Below, piece after piece: positions 18,206 through 27,595 of a stretch of 64,000 nt of DNA. A program made the position numbers and the translations under genes. The notes below the pieces were generated by a model. That model was not told the DNA's origin and searched no databases. It was given only the letters and a program-made list of their open reading frames with translations. Numbering within the stretch: position 1 is the stretch's first letter; every line of letters begins with the position of its first letter. Source of the stretch: G963665545 sp963665545 (GTDB taxonomy: Bacteria; Pseudomonadota; Gammaproteobacteria; Xanthomonadales; SZUA-36); NCBI GenBank assembly GCA_963665545.2, contig CAXXKZ010000011.1, positions 372,001 through 436,000 of the forward strand, read 5' to 3'.

Positions 18206-19501
18206 ATGCTTAAATCAATTGTGACGACCGTTGTGGCGGTTGTTGTGGCGGTCGGGCTTACCACCGCTGTATCCGCTGCCGACACCTATCTCGACATTCA
18301 TTGCGGCATTTTGCTGGATGTCGAAAACAAAAAGGCAATTTCGGACCAGCACATTCTGATCAGGAACGATGTGATCACTGCTATTGGCGAAAATCCTGAA
18401 GTCCCCGCAGGGGCTAAATCCATTGATCTTTCTGATCAGGTTTGCATGCCTGGTTTGATGGATATGCATGTGCATCTTTTTACCCAGAGCTCGAAAGGTT
18501 CCATCGACGCCCTCGGAACAACCCAATCCAGTGCATTCAATGCTCTGCAGGGGCTTCGCTTTACGCAGACACTGTTAAGGAACGGTTTTACAACCATTCG
18601 CACGCCTGGCGATTTCGACTATCAGTACGCCAACATTGAAATCCGCAACGCAATTAACCGGGGTGAGTATATGGGACCCCGAATGCTCGTTGCACCGCAT
18701 TACATTTCTTCAACAGGCGGACATGGCGATTTCAATTCATTCGCACCGGATGGCCCGCAAATCCACGGCCCCATGATTGTTGATGGGCCAGACAACTTGC
18801 GCAAAGCGGTGCGAAAAGAACTGAAGTATGGTGCGGACTGGATCAAAGTGATGGCTTCCGGAGGCGTGATGAGCCAGCATGATGACCCCGAAGTGGCTGG
18901 CTACAGTGATGAGGAGTTCGCTGCGCTGGCTGATGAAACTCATCGCCACGGGAAGAAAATAACTGCCCATGCGCATGGTGACGCCGGAATTTACGCTGCG
19001 GTAAAAGCCGGATTCGACAGCATTGAACATGCATCGATGATGACCGAACGCACGGCCAGATTAATGGCGGAGAAAGGCACTTTTTATGTGCCGACGGTCC
19101 GCGTCGTCGACTGGATACTGGAAATTGGCGAGTCCGGCGGAATCAGCGCGAACAACCTGGCCAAAGCCAAACTGGTGTCGGAGAAACACAAGAACTCAAT
19201 AGATCTCGCCTACAAACATGGTGTGAAGATGGTCGTCGACTCAGACTGCATTTATCCAATGGAAGAAGCGATTCTTGAGTTCAACTCGTTGGCCCAGCGG
19301 CTTGAGGACAATTGGTACGTCCTCCAGGCCGGTACGATCAATGCCGCCGAAATGTTGGGGCTGCAAGCGGAAATCGGCAGCCTTGCTGTAGGAAAGCAGG
19401 CCGATATCGTGGCAACGCCCAATAGCCCAATTGACAACATCAGGAACATCGAACAAGTCAATTTTGTGATGAAAGGCGGTCAGATAATTCGTCAAGATTA
19501 G
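18206..19501 (+). CDS. Secreted amidohydrolase, prolidase-like (PF01979)
   Basis: A signal peptide (MLKSIVTTVVAVVVAVGL, ending AVSA) precedes a metal-dependent amidohydrolase of 431 residues. Metal ligands are His88 and His90 in MDMHVH, a probable carboxylated Lys in ADWIKVMASGG, His in KITAHAHG and in DSIEHAS, and Asp in MVVDSDC. These are the features of Xaa-Pro dipeptidase/imidazolonepropionase-like enzymes. AAGGAG lies before the ATG. With S9 and S15 peptidases next door, a role in final proline-peptide cleavage is reasonable, but the exact substrate is not readable. Confidence 0.87.
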   Translation: MLKSIVTTVVAVVVAVGLTTAVSAADTYLDIHCGILLDVENKKAISDQHILIRNDVITAIGENPEVPAGAKSIDLSDQVCMPGLMDMHVHLFTQSSKGSIDALGTTQSSAFNALQGLRFTQTLLRNGFTTIRTPGDFDYQYANIEIRNAINRGEYMGPRMLVAPHYISSTGGHGDFNSFAPDGPQIHGPMIVDGPDNLRKAVRKELKYGADWIKVMASGGVMSQHDDPEVAGYSDEEFAALADETHRHGKKITAHAHGDAGIYAAVKAGFDSIEHASMMTERTARLMAEKGTFYVPTVRVVDWILEIGESGGISANNLAKAKLVSEKHKNSIDLAYKHGVKMVVDSDCIYPMEEAILEFNSLAQRLEDNWYVLQAGTINAAEMLGLQAEIGSLAVGKQADIVATPNSPIDNIRNIEQVNFVMKGGQIIRQD

Positions 19502-19634
19502 ACTGTTGTGACCCCATCCTTCAGGAGCACGCAAACCATGAACCGAAGAGGCCTCATCCAGGACCGACCTGCTGAGGATCGTTGCGCGGACTGGATCATT
19601 TCGCGCACCTGGCTGACCGGTAAAATAGGGCATC

Positions 19635-21314
19635 ATGGACTCGCCGCGATCATCTGAGCTCAACCCCCGCGCTCGCGGCTGGCTGAAGTACATGTGGCGC
19701 CGGGCCACCACGCCGGACGACTGGTCGGAAGACGGCGAACCGCATGCGTGGTGGGATCGCTACTCCAGCGAACCGGTGATGGACTTTGCCCGATTCGATC
19801 TTTCGGAGTCCAGCTACGGCATCGCCATCATGGCCGATCAGACGCCGGCCTGGCGCGAAGTATACAGCCGTATTCTCGATGAGTTGGTCAGCCGGCACAC
19901 GACCTACTGGGCGGCGATCGACTGGCTGACCCAGTTCGGGCCCGATCCACGGCGGGACAGTTACCCACAGGAATGGATTGACATGTACATCCCAGCGCAC
20001 CTGGTCGGCCAGTACGACACGCCAGGCTGGGTTGCAAACGGCGTCGAGCCCTGGGGCCTGCAAGCGGATCCGATCGGCGCGGAGGGAAACTTGTTTTTCA
20101 AGGGTTGGCTCAATCTGCTCATGTCCCTGCATGCCTACGTCTCGGGGTCGGATAAATGGTGCGGCCAGTTCGAGGTTGCCGGCGTTGATCGCACGCGATT
20201 TGAATGGACCCAACCTCGTATTGCCGAGCATCTGGCGGAGCAATGGTCCCGTCACCCCGCCGGGCTGCATTGCGAAAACACCAAGGTGTGGCCCTACTGT
20301 CTCAGCGCCGCCGGTCTTGGGCTTCAACTGTACGATCACCTCTATGGCCACGATACCCACGCGGTTTACCAGGACTGGCTTGAGCGGACCCGGGGAGATT
20401 ACTTCGGAATCGACAAGCAGGAGCGGCTTCGTTGGGTGACACTTTTCTACGACCCCGTAGTCGAACACAATCAAACCGTTGGGCCATCCGGTGGGTTTGC
20501 GGTATCGCTATACTCCATTCCCCAGGCCCCTGAGTGGGCGGAGTTCCTGTATCACGCGGCAGCATCCCAAATGCGCTGGAATGATCGAAGCGCCAAGGTC
20601 CGTGCCACCCCCGACCCCAGGTTCATCGCCCTGGGTCTGGTCTTGGCTAAGGAGTTCGGTGATGACATAACCAGGGACCGCCTGAGCGCTTATGCCGAGG
20701 AACACTTTGAGCCGCGGTTTTTTGCCGGTGACGATAGCGAGTTTGGCTGGTGGTTCAATTTCGGGGAAGACTGGCCTCGCGGGCAAATCAGCGCCCTGAT
20801 GATCATGGCGGAGATCGGTGGCCCCGGTGCCTGGTCGAAGTTGTTCAGCGCGCCTAACATGGCAAAATTCAATGAGCCCACGGTTGAAGGCGTGGACTTT
20901 CCGACCCTTGGCATTTGCCGGGCAAGAAACCTGCCAGACGGTGTATTGCAGGTCTCCACCTATGCATCCGATCCCGGTCGTCAGGGTGAGCCAACCCGAT
21001 TCCGGATCACCGGCATTGACGATACGTCGGTTGTCCGGGTTCGCTGCGACGGCGCGGATTATCCGGCCTGGCGGGCGCTGGACGGCAGATCGATACAAAT
21101 CGAAGCCACTGTCGATACCCATCACTTCGAAATTCTGAGTGCAGGCAGCGCAAAAGGCCGTGCACTCGAAACGGGCCGTCCAGCAAATAGCAGTTCCGAC
21201 CGCCTCTTAGGCGGGGCATCGATGATCGCGCAACCGAGCCTGGTCACCCGCACATCTGCCACCACCAGCGGCATTCTGCTGCCCGGCGGATCCGGTTGTC
21301 CCTGTTGTGGATAA
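19635..21314 (+). CDS. Linalool dehydratase/isomerase (Ldi)-like protein
   Basis: The 559-residue protein is rich in Trp and Tyr with alternating helices, consistent with an alpha/alpha-barrel. AGLHCENTKVWPYCLSAAGL carries two Cys nine positions apart, as in the GxxCExxxxxPxC block that forms the LinD active site. NLFFKGWLNLLMSLHAYVSG aligns with the preceding conserved helix. LinD hydrates or isomerises monoterpene alcohols; this homologue is longer and lacks a signal peptide, so its reaction may differ. The last ~35 residues are low in family character and may be read-out into the intergenic junction. The assignment rests on remembered family motifs. Confidence 0.6.
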   Translation: MDSPRSSELNPRARGWLKYMWRRATTPDDWSEDGEPHAWWDRYSSEPVMDFARFDLSESSYGIAIMADQTPAWREVYSRILDELVSRHTTYWAAIDWLTQFGPDPRRDSYPQEWIDMYIPAHLVGQYDTPGWVANGVEPWGLQADPIGAEGNLFFKGWLNLLMSLHAYVSGSDKWCGQFEVAGVDRTRFEWTQPRIAEHLAEQWSRHPAGLHCENTKVWPYCLSAAGLGLQLYDHLYGHDTHAVYQDWLERTRGDYFGIDKQERLRWVTLFYDPVVEHNQTVGPSGGFAVSLYSIPQAPEWAEFLYHAAASQMRWNDRSAKVRATPDPRFIALGLVLAKEFGDDITRDRLSAYAEEHFEPRFFAGDDSEFGWWFNFGEDWPRGQISALMIMAEIGGPGAWSKLFSAPNMAKFNEPTVEGVDFPTLGICRARNLPDGVLQVSTYASDPGRQGEPTRFRITGIDDTSVVRVRCDGADYPAWRALDGRSIQIEATVDTHHFEILSAGSAKGRALETGRPANSSSDRLLGGASMIAQPSLVTRTSATTSGILLPGGSGCPCCG

Positions 21315-21315
21315 T

Positions 21316-23013
21316 CTAATACCCTTTTGCCTGGCCCCTTCGCCTGGGATCCGCCACGCCATGCACACTCCCATCGTCCTGGAAATGCAGGGCGTGGATA
21401 CTGCCCATATTGAAATCGTTGGGGGAAACCGGGAATTGGTCAATGCCCCGCTTGACCAGATTCTGTCGAATGTCCCAGTCGATACTACCCTCGATTTCGA
21501 TCTCCTGGGTGCCGGGGTGGGGATGGCCAAAGCGTTTGGCCAGGACGGAATCTTTCAGTGACATGCCGTATTCGAAAGTATTGGCGGTGGCCTGCAATAC
21601 GCATTCAAGGAATGAGCGGCTGGGTGTGGCCATGACAAAAACTGGTTTGCCGTCCTTGAACACCCATTGTGCCGTGGACAGACCACCGGGCAATTTGTAT
21701 TTGCGCATGAACACAGGGCGATTGACGACCACGCCGTCCACCCAGATGCCGCTTCCATATGCCTCGGAGCTGCTGGAGTGTGTGCCGCAGGCGACATTAC
21801 CGTGCGCATCAACAATGGTCAATGCGCAGGTTCCGGCAGAGAATCCTGTAAATGGCTTGGGTGGACCTGATTCGATGGACCGCCAGACGCGCTCCACAGT
21901 GTCATCGTTGACCAGGGCAGTGTGCATCTCCACTGTGCCTGCTGCGGCGCCGGCATCCAGGTCAAAGCTGCCGGAGCTTATGGCCCACATTTCCTGGATG
22001 ATGCGCACCATAGCGTACAGCGCATCGACGTTGGATTGAGGGTGCCCCATGCCGCGAAGATCGCCCCGTTCCATCAGCCTGGTCATCAGAACGTTGAGCC
22101 CCACACCGAAATAACCGATATCGAAACCCCGGTAAGGCGCGGAGCCTATCGCCGTCCCGGGCTTGCCGAGGGTGGCTTCATAGCCCTTCATGTCCGTCAT
22201 GTCCTGCATCGACAATTCTCCACCGTAACGATTGACGGTGGTGATGAAGTTTTGTGCAAAAGCACCTGAATAGAACCAATCCGGGCCCTCCGATTGCAGG
22301 CGTTTCATGGTTGCGGCCAGTTCAGGCTGTCTGAAAACGTCACCAACTGCCGGCATGTATCCGTCACTGAGCCAGTTGTCCCTGCCGGCGCCCTCATAGC
22401 GCCCCAGCATTTTGCACGAATGAAAGGTGTAGCCCCAGAGAATATGGTCCATGCGGAAGCCGTGCTCGACAAAGGCGATGCCCGGTTCCCACAGATCATG
22501 CCAGCTCAGCTTGCCATAGGCCTTGTGGGCCGATTCCAGACCGCGCAGGTAGCCCGGCACCATTGCGCTCCAGCCGGTCCAAGCCTTGACTTCATCGTAG
22601 GGCAGGTCCAGCGGCAATGCTTCGGGCACACCGAAACCACCGCCTGCAGCGCGCAATTCGCCGCTGGAAGCGTCGAAATAGCCCAATCCGAAGCCACCGC
22701 CCAGGGTGGTCATCGTGGGTTCCAGCACACATTGCGCAATCGCGGCTGCCATGTACCCATCAGCCGCCGAGCCGCCCCGTTCAAGCGCCCACAGGGCGGC
22801 TTCAGTGGCCAGCGGATGGTCCGAAGACACCATGACTTCGCGTCCACTGGAAAAAATATGCGCATCGACCGGCTTGATCGGCTTGCGGTCGATGGAGGCG
22901 AGTGCGACCCAGTTCCTTCCTGAGCCGTCGTGGGTAGATGAAAAAGCAAGCGGGACCACTGCCGCGTAAAGGCCGGCAGCGGAGGAGGCTTTCAAGAATG
23001 CTCTGCGGTCCAT
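21316..23013 (-). CDS. Gamma-glutamyltransferase-like Ntn-hydrolase, Tat-exported
   Basis: A Tat signal (MDRRAFLKASSAAGLY) starts a 565-residue GGT-family protein. MVSSDHPLATEAALWALERGGSAADGYMAAA and TMTTLGGGFGLGYFD are typical. The likely autocleavage Thr is in FSAGTCALTIVDAHGN, matching TTHYSVVD of classical GGTs. The usual Asn after it is not obvious (THSSSSEAYGSGIW), and the GSPGGS oxyanion loop appears as ATPSRS. It may therefore act on another amide, as cephalosporin acylase-type relatives do. It is convergent with the Ldi-like gene, with stops about one base apart. Confidence 0.85.
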   Translation of the reverse strand: MDRRAFLKASSAAGLYAAVVPLAFSSTHDGSGRNWVALASIDRKPIKPVDAHIFSSGREVMVSSDHPLATEAALWALERGGSAADGYMAAAIAQCVLEPTMTTLGGGFGLGYFDASSGELRAAGGGFGVPEALPLDLPYDEVKAWTGWSAMVPGYLRGLESAHKAYGKLSWHDLWEPGIAFVEHGFRMDHILWGYTFHSCKMLGRYEGAGRDNWLSDGYMPAVGDVFRQPELAATMKRLQSEGPDWFYSGAFAQNFITTVNRYGGELSMQDMTDMKGYEATLGKPGTAIGSAPYRGFDIGYFGVGLNVLMTRLMERGDLRGMGHPQSNVDALYAMVRIIQEMWAISSGSFDLDAGAAAGTVEMHTALVNDDTVERVWRSIESGPPKPFTGFSAGTCALTIVDAHGNVACGTHSSSSEAYGSGIWVDGVVVNRPVFMRKYKLPGGLSTAQWVFKDGKPVFVMATPSRSFLECVLQATANTFEYGMSLKDSVLAKRFGHPHPGTQEIEIEGSIDWDIRQNLVKRGIDQFPVSPNDFNMGSIHALHFQDDGSVHGVADPRRRGQAKGY

Positions 23014-23202
23014 GTCCTCGACTTAGTGTGGCAATGCCTATTGTGACGGATGCGTGGCGCTCTCACTCACTGCGACCGGTGAAAATTACTTATCATCACC
23101 TGAAGAATGCACCGCCAGGCCTCGCGCCCGGCGATGTGGTTGGCCTCCTGGATGCCGCCGCGGATCAACCTGATTTCCTCATACTGACTTCCTGGTTCAG
23201 AT

Positions 23203-24039
23203 TTACGGCTGTTGTGTCGAGAAGAACATCCTCCGGTTGAGCAATACGACGGCGACGCCCAGCAACGGTGCCGCCGGCCAGGACGCGATCAAACCCCAGG
23301 CGCCACCATCGGCCGGCATATTCCATGACAGGGATGCGTTGTTGGCGGCGTGGTAAGCCATCGCAATCAATACGCTCGCCTTGGTGTTGTTGGCGAGCCA
23401 GGTCAATACCAGGCTGATTCCGACGGTCTCGGCCATTCCGGCCAGCAGATACAACCAGACGCCGTCGGTGCTGCCCTCGGTGCCAAGCCAGATGCCCCAA
23501 TAAACCGGGTAATGCCACGCGCCCCAGGCTATACCCAGCAGGATGGACGCAGTAAATGGCGTCATCCGCGCTTGCAATGCAGGCAGCGCGTACCCACGCC
23601 AGCCCAGTTCCTCGCAGATAATGAGAACGAACAGGAACGCAAAGCTGCCCAACCATGCGGCGACCACCGCGCCAACACCCGGCTCAAGAAACCCATGCCG
23701 CCCTGTCGCCAGTGCAACCGCCAACTGGGTGGCGACTGGCAGCAAGATGGCGATCAGCCACCATTTCCAACCCACCCGCCACAGGGCGACACGCTTCAGC
23801 AGCGCGACACCGCCGGAGCGTCCGCGGAAGCCAAACGCGCACATCAGGGCCACGGCGATGGGCAGGCCGATGATGTAGGTCGCTTTGGACACATACCATT
23901 CGGTGGCTGCCGCCAGACCGACGCCCGGCTCGACCATGGGTCCCGATGCAAGGACCAGAATCGCTGAGAAACCGAGCGTAATGACGAAGAACGTCCACAA
24001 CTCGCGCGGGGTAACTTCCCGGTCTCGGATCACCATCAT
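23203..24039 (-). CDS. CPBP-family intramembrane protease (MlrA/Rce1 superfamily)
   Basis: The 278-residue, multi-helix membrane protein has the three CPBP motifs: EELGWRGY (EExxxR) near residue 145, AWGAWHYP (FxxxH-like) near 172, and MAYHAANNAS (HxxxN) near 230. These form the glutamate-dependent active site of Rce1/CAAX proteases and of MlrA, which opens microcystin rings. The ATG overlaps the stop of the upstream FAD gene (ATGA), so translation was coupled. Most CPBP proteins have unknown substrates, and some act in bacteriocin immunity. Confidence 0.88.
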   Translation of the reverse strand: MMVIRDREVTPRELWTFFVITLGFSAILVLASGPMVEPGVGLAAATEWYVSKATYIIGLPIAVALMCAFGFRGRSGGVALLKRVALWRVGWKWWLIAILLPVATQLAVALATGRHGFLEPGVGAVVAAWLGSFAFLFVLIICEELGWRGYALPALQARMTPFTASILLGIAWGAWHYPVYWGIWLGTEGSTDGVWLYLLAGMAETVGISLVLTWLANNTKASVLIAMAYHAANNASLSWNMPADGGAWGLIASWPAAPLLGVAVVLLNRRMFFSTQQP

Positions 24040-25209
24040 CCCGCTGCTTCCAGCACCTGGCTCATGGCCCGCTTGCCCTCCATCGCCGCCGGGCCCCAGT
24101 GCTGGTTACCGCGCAGCTCCGCATGGCCGAAAGCGATGCGGCCGGCCGGCTGCTGGATCACATCCGGCGTTGCCGCCAGGAAATGAGTGGCGTTCACCGA
24201 TGACGAAATCGCTGATGCCCTTGAATCCGGGCACAGCCACGTTCATGCAGCCGTATGCCGACACGGTGTCGGCGCCGCCGCCGACACCGCTCGCGATCAC
24301 CGGGTTGATGTATTTGGCCACCGATCTGTCGAGGCTGAGGACATTCTCGAGGTATTGCTGATAGGTCATCGAGTCCAGCCAGCGGCCGACGTCTGCCGGG
24401 ACCAGATTCGGTGATGGACCGCTGGCCAGCCAGGCCAATAGCGCCTTTCTTTCGTGATCGCTGATTGGTGCATCGGCGAAGCCGTTGCGCATCGGATCGA
24501 CGACGAGCTGCTGACCTTTGGTGGTACGGTAGAAACGGCCCGTGGAAACGGATTTCTGCAGCCAGTAGATGAAGCCATAATGATCACCGCCGAATTCCAG
24601 CGGTTTGAGATCCGACGGCCATTCGGGGTAAGTGAACGTCTCCGGCACGCCGATTCGGCGATACCAGTAGGCGTCACCTCCGGCGAAGTCCTGCGCCTCA
24701 TTATCGAAGTCGGGTACCGAAAAGCCGTTAGCGCCCTGAGGGCCAATCAACCGCTGGCCACCGGCCATAAACTCGTTTTGTTTCGATACGCCGCCGAACA
24801 CCGGATGGTTGTCGAGCAGCAGGCAGCGCGCCGATTCATCGGCATGCTCATTGAATTCCCATGCCGCGCCGAGACCGGCCATGCCGCCACCGACGATCAG
24901 CGCATCGTAGAGTTCCCCGGTTTCGATAATCTCGATCCCGGGCTGGTCAAATCGTCCTTCGCGCAGCGCGTGGGCTGTGTTAACCACATCGGGCGTATTG
25001 CCGTGAGAAGTGGCGTAGTCGCCCACACCGCCGTAGCCATACCAATCGGCACCGACCTGGGGCGTCGCCACTGCTGAGCCCGGCCCCGCTCTGACAAGAC
25101 CCGGTGCGGTTGCATTGAGCAGCATGGCCCCGGTTCCGAGCAGGCTCGCATTGAGGAAATCCCGGCGGGTAATGTCCAGGTTCATACCGAGTTTCTTTGA
25201 GTCACTCAT
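24036..25209 (-). pseudogene. Tat-exported FAD oxidoreductase (spermidine-dehydrogenase-like), internally deleted
   Basis: A Tat motif (TRRDFLNASLLG) leads to an FAD-binding Rossmann fold, YDALIVGGGMAGLGAAWEFNEH, then LLLDNHPVFGGVSKQNEF, as in SpdH-like enzymes. The first frame reaches SFPGGNAG near 24190, where family members continue with a long substrate domain, but here it degenerates and stops at 24106. A second frame then reads TPDVIQQPAGRIAFGHAELRGNQHWG, the expected C-terminal FAD segment, to TGA 24036-24038. About 420 codons remain against roughly 600 in relatives. An internal deletion with frameshift is inferred. The product is unlikely to be functional. Confidence 0.7.
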
Positions 25210-25378
25210 TTATACGATCTCCGCCAGGCGCGCACTTGCATCCGAGACGGCATCGATATGGGGTGCTGGAGCGCGCTCGATGGTTTCAGTATAGGTGACG
25301 AAACACCACCTCCAGGACTCAGCGAATGGTCATCATGGTCGAGGAAGATATCCTCTAATCCGAAACGCTGGCCACTAG

Positions 25379-25413
25379 TTGATTCGTGATGCGCAACACG
25401 CTATACTTGTTAG
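25379..25413 (+). promoter_or_regulatory. higBA promoter, probably leaderless
   Basis: TTGATT at 25379-25384 and TATACT at 25402-25407 are separated by 17 bp. Transcription should begin about seven bases later, at 25413-25415, which is the GTG start of higB. No Shine-Dalgarno lies in between. The mRNA is therefore likely leaderless. Confidence 0.7.
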
Positions 25414-25692
25414 GTGATTAAGTCATTTCGACACAAGGGGCTGAAACGTCTTTATGAGACTGGTAAAGCGTCCGGTGTCCAAACGGCTTATGCAAATCGT
25501 CTCAGGATGCAATTGGCGGCACTTGATACTGCCCGGGAAGTCGAAGACATGGAGATTCCGGGTTTCAAACTGCACCCATTGAAGGGAAAGTTGAAGGGGC
25601 GTTGGTCAATTTCGGTGAGTGGCAATTGGCGAATCACATTTGAGTTTCGAGACGGAAATGTTTTTGTTCTGAATTATGAGGACTACCACTAA
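25414..25692 (+). CDS. higB: HigB-type (RelE superfamily) toxin
   Basis: The 92-residue product starts at GTG with MIKSFRHKGLKRLYETGKASGV, the standard HigB opening. It includes GFKLHPLKGKLKGRWSISVSGNWRITFEF and a C-terminal NYEDYH. These are the basic and aromatic residues of ribosome-dependent mRNA interferases. Toxin before antitoxin order and a TAATG overlap with higA are typical of higBA. Expression should be repressed by HigA. Confidence 0.93.
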   Translation: MIKSFRHKGLKRLYETGKASGVQTAYANRLRMQLAALDTAREVEDMEIPGFKLHPLKGKLKGRWSISVSGNWRITFEFRDGNVFVLNYEDYH

Positions 25693-25997
25693 TGGCTATG
25701 CACAACCCGCCACACCCAGGTGAATTCATTCGCTCGGTCTATCTAGAGCCTTTCGGCTTGAGCGCTCGTTCCCTTGCGGAGAATCTTGCCGTATCTCCAT
25801 CCACGCTGAACCGCATCATTACCGGCAAGAGTGGTATCAGCCCTGACATGGCGCTGCGCTTGTCGAAAGCTCTGGGAAGATCTGCCGAAAGTTGGCTAGC
25901 CATGCAGGACCATTACGACCTCTGGCGAGCCAAACTGCATGCCCATCTGGATCAGGTTAAACACGTAGAGTTCTCGGCTGCACAACAGACCGCTTAG
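25692..25997 (+). CDS. higA: HigA-type antitoxin (XRE helix-turn-helix)
   Basis: The start codon overlaps the higB stop (TAATG). The 101-residue protein begins HNPPHPGEFIRSVYLEPFGLS and contains the helix-turn-helix SARSLAENLAVSPSTLNRIITGKSGISPDMALRLSKAL, typical of HigA. It ends with WLAMQDHYDLW and a charged tail. It neutralises HigB and binds the operon promoter. Confidence 0.93.
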   Translation: MAMHNPPHPGEFIRSVYLEPFGLSARSLAENLAVSPSTLNRIITGKSGISPDMALRLSKALGRSAESWLAMQDHYDLWRAKLHAHLDQVKHVEFSAAQQTA

Positions 25998-26055
25998 GCC
26001 GTGCGTTGGGTTCACTCAGAAGCGCGCTTCGGGGTGGAATTGTCAGTTCCATGAA

Positions 26056-26085
26056 CTGGTTCCCTCCGTGCCTATTGGGAACCAG
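26056..26085. terminator. Hairpin downstream of higBA
   Basis: CTGGTTCCC (26056-26064) and GGGAACCAG (26077-26085) are perfect inverted arms with a 12-base loop, about 60 bases after higA. No T-run follows, so it could be a weak terminator or an integration-site feature. The surrounding 26000-26248 contains no convincing gene. Confidence 0.4.
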
Positions 26086-26248
26086 GCTAAATCTGGCTCG
26101 CCCGTTCGTAGCCTCAGAGGCGTACTGTGCCAAATTTGTGCCACAACAACCGTGGTTAACTGACGTTTACGAGCGTTTTCTGACACATTCGGTTTGGACT
26201 AACACCGCAAGTGACTGATTTAGTTAACAACACAAATTAGCCTTCAAT

Positions 26249-26294
26249 ACTGAAAATCCGCGTGTCGGTGGTTCGATTCCACCTCTGGCCACCA
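26249..26294 (+). other. 3' fragment of tRNA-Phe: integration (att) site scar
   Basis: The sequence from ACTGAAAATCC through GGTGGTTCGATTCCACC to TCTGGCCACCA is the anticodon 3' side, variable loop, T arm and acceptor 3' strand with CCA of tRNA-Phe (GAA anticodon). The 5' half is absent: upstream bases do not pair with the acceptor strand. tRNA 3' ends are the classic crossover sites of tyrosine-recombinase islands, and a truncated integrase lies 1.5 kb away. This is most likely attL or attR of an island. Confidence 0.85.
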
Positions 26295-26316
26295 TTCAAA
26301 CCTCGGTGCATACCGG

Positions 26317-27595
26317 TCACATGGTTTACACCTTATTCCGGACACATGGTTAACACTCTGTCCGGCACGAACGGATTGGGGCCGGGTTCTACCCGGCCTC
26401 TTTCATTATCAAAGAAACCCAGATCATAATCCATAAAGCTGACCAGCCAAATGTCGTTCGCGACTTCTCTGATGCCAACCACCTGGCCAGCAAACACTGT
26501 GCTGAAGTTGATCTTGCGCTTGCCAATACAGATACGGCCGCAGCGGGTGACACGGATGGTGCGGTCGTGATAGGGATACTCGGGCTCATCTGGTCGTTGG
26601 TATTGCTGCGCTGAAGGTGTATACACATCACCTGGGTAAACGCCACGTAGCGCCTGATGGGGACGCTCATTGTTGTAAACCCCCAAGAAGCGGTCGAAGC
26701 GTTCCTGTTGTTGCAGGAAATTGAATGAAGCAGGCTTGGTGGTCTCGTTCTTCAAGGTCAGGTGCATACGCTCATGGCGACCATTCTGCTCGGGGTGGCC
26801 TGGCTTGATGCGTTGGATGTTGATGCCCAGGCGTAGCCACCACACCGACAACTTGCTCAGTCCGAACAGGGCATTGGCGCTGGCAAAGGGAGTGCCGTTG
26901 TCGGTACGAATCGCCTTGGGTAGCCCGAAGTCTTTGAAAGCACGTTCAAAAACACTAAACGCGAAGTCTGACTTGGTGGACTCCAACCCCTCACAGCTGA
27001 GCAGATAGCGGGATCGGTAATCGGTGATGGTTAGTGGGTAACAATACTTCTTGTTACCCAGTTTAAACTCACCCTTGTAATCGGCACACCATAGTCCGTT
27101 GGGTTGGTGTGCGCCACTGAGAGGGGTTCCTCGTGCTTTATAGCGCCGCCGCTTGCGGCGCTTGACCAGGCCATTGCGGTCGAGCACAGCGTGCACGGTG
27201 CTGATGGCCGGTGGCTTGATCATCGGGTAGGCCCGGATCAATTTGTCACGGATCTTGGGTGCGCCCCAGGACGGGTGCTCCTTTTTGATACCGAGAATAG
27301 TGCGCTCAATCTGGAAGGGTAGCTGGTTGGCTTGCCGGTAGGGTGCACGGCTACGGTCGTAGAGCGCATCGAGACCACATTCTTTGTAGCGCTTGTATAT
27401 CTTGTAACCGGTGACGCGTGAAATGCCGAACTCGCGGCACAGGCATGCCATCTTCTCGCCTTCCAGCAGGCGGGCAATAAATCTCAATCTTTCATCCTGG
27501 GATCGGTTTACACTCTTTCCAAGGCATCTGGGTATCTCCCAAATGCATTAATGTGTAAACCATGTGTCCGGAATAATCTGTAAACCAAGTGTCAC
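26317..27595 (-). mobile_element. IS481-family element 1
   Basis: The ends share long inverted repeats: at left CATGGTTTACACCTTATTCC and GGACACATGGTTAACA, at right the complements of GTAAACCATGTGTCCGG and CTGTAAACCAAGTGTCA. It separates the tRNA-Phe fragment from the truncated integrase. Exact outer bases and target duplication are uncertain. Confidence 0.8.
26333..27487 (-). CDS. IS481-family transposase
   Basis: The 384-residue frame starts at TTG 27487 with RFIARLLEGEKMACLCREFGISRVTGYKIYKRY, the family's helix-turn-helix. DDE residues fit CADYKGEF, RTDNGTPFAS and GRHERMHLTLK. The family's usual first residues (MPWKEC) are encoded from ATG 27527 but in another frame, meeting a stop about 12 codons on. 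A one-base slip near 27495-27500 therefore separates the normal start from the body. The protein may be made poorly or from the TTG. It has an SH3-like C-terminal extension typical of this subgroup. Confidence 0.85.
   Translation of the reverse strand: MRFIARLLEGEKMACLCREFGISRVTGYKIYKRYKECGLDALYDRSRAPYRQANQLPFQIERTILGIKKEHPSWGAPKIRDKLIRAYPMIKPPAISTVHAVLDRNGLVKRRKRRRYKARGTPLSGAHQPNGLWCADYKGEFKLGNKKYCYPLTITDYRSRYLLSCEGLESTKSDFAFSVFERAFKDFGLPKAIRTDNGTPFASANALFGLSKLSVWWLRLGINIQRIKPGHPEQNGRHERMHLTLKNETTKPASFNFLQQQERFDRFLGVYNNERPHQALRGVYPGDVYTPSAQQYQRPDEPEYPYHDRTIRVTRCGRICIGKRKINFSTVFAGQVVGIREVANDIWLVSFMDYDLGFFDNERGRVEPGPNPFVPDRVLTMCPE

Noticed and set aside
19539..19658. Short open frame starting MNRRGLIQDRPAEDRC after an AGGAG
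   Set aside because: Only 39 codons, no family resemblance, and it runs into the start of the Ldi-like gene; probably chance or a deletion remnant.
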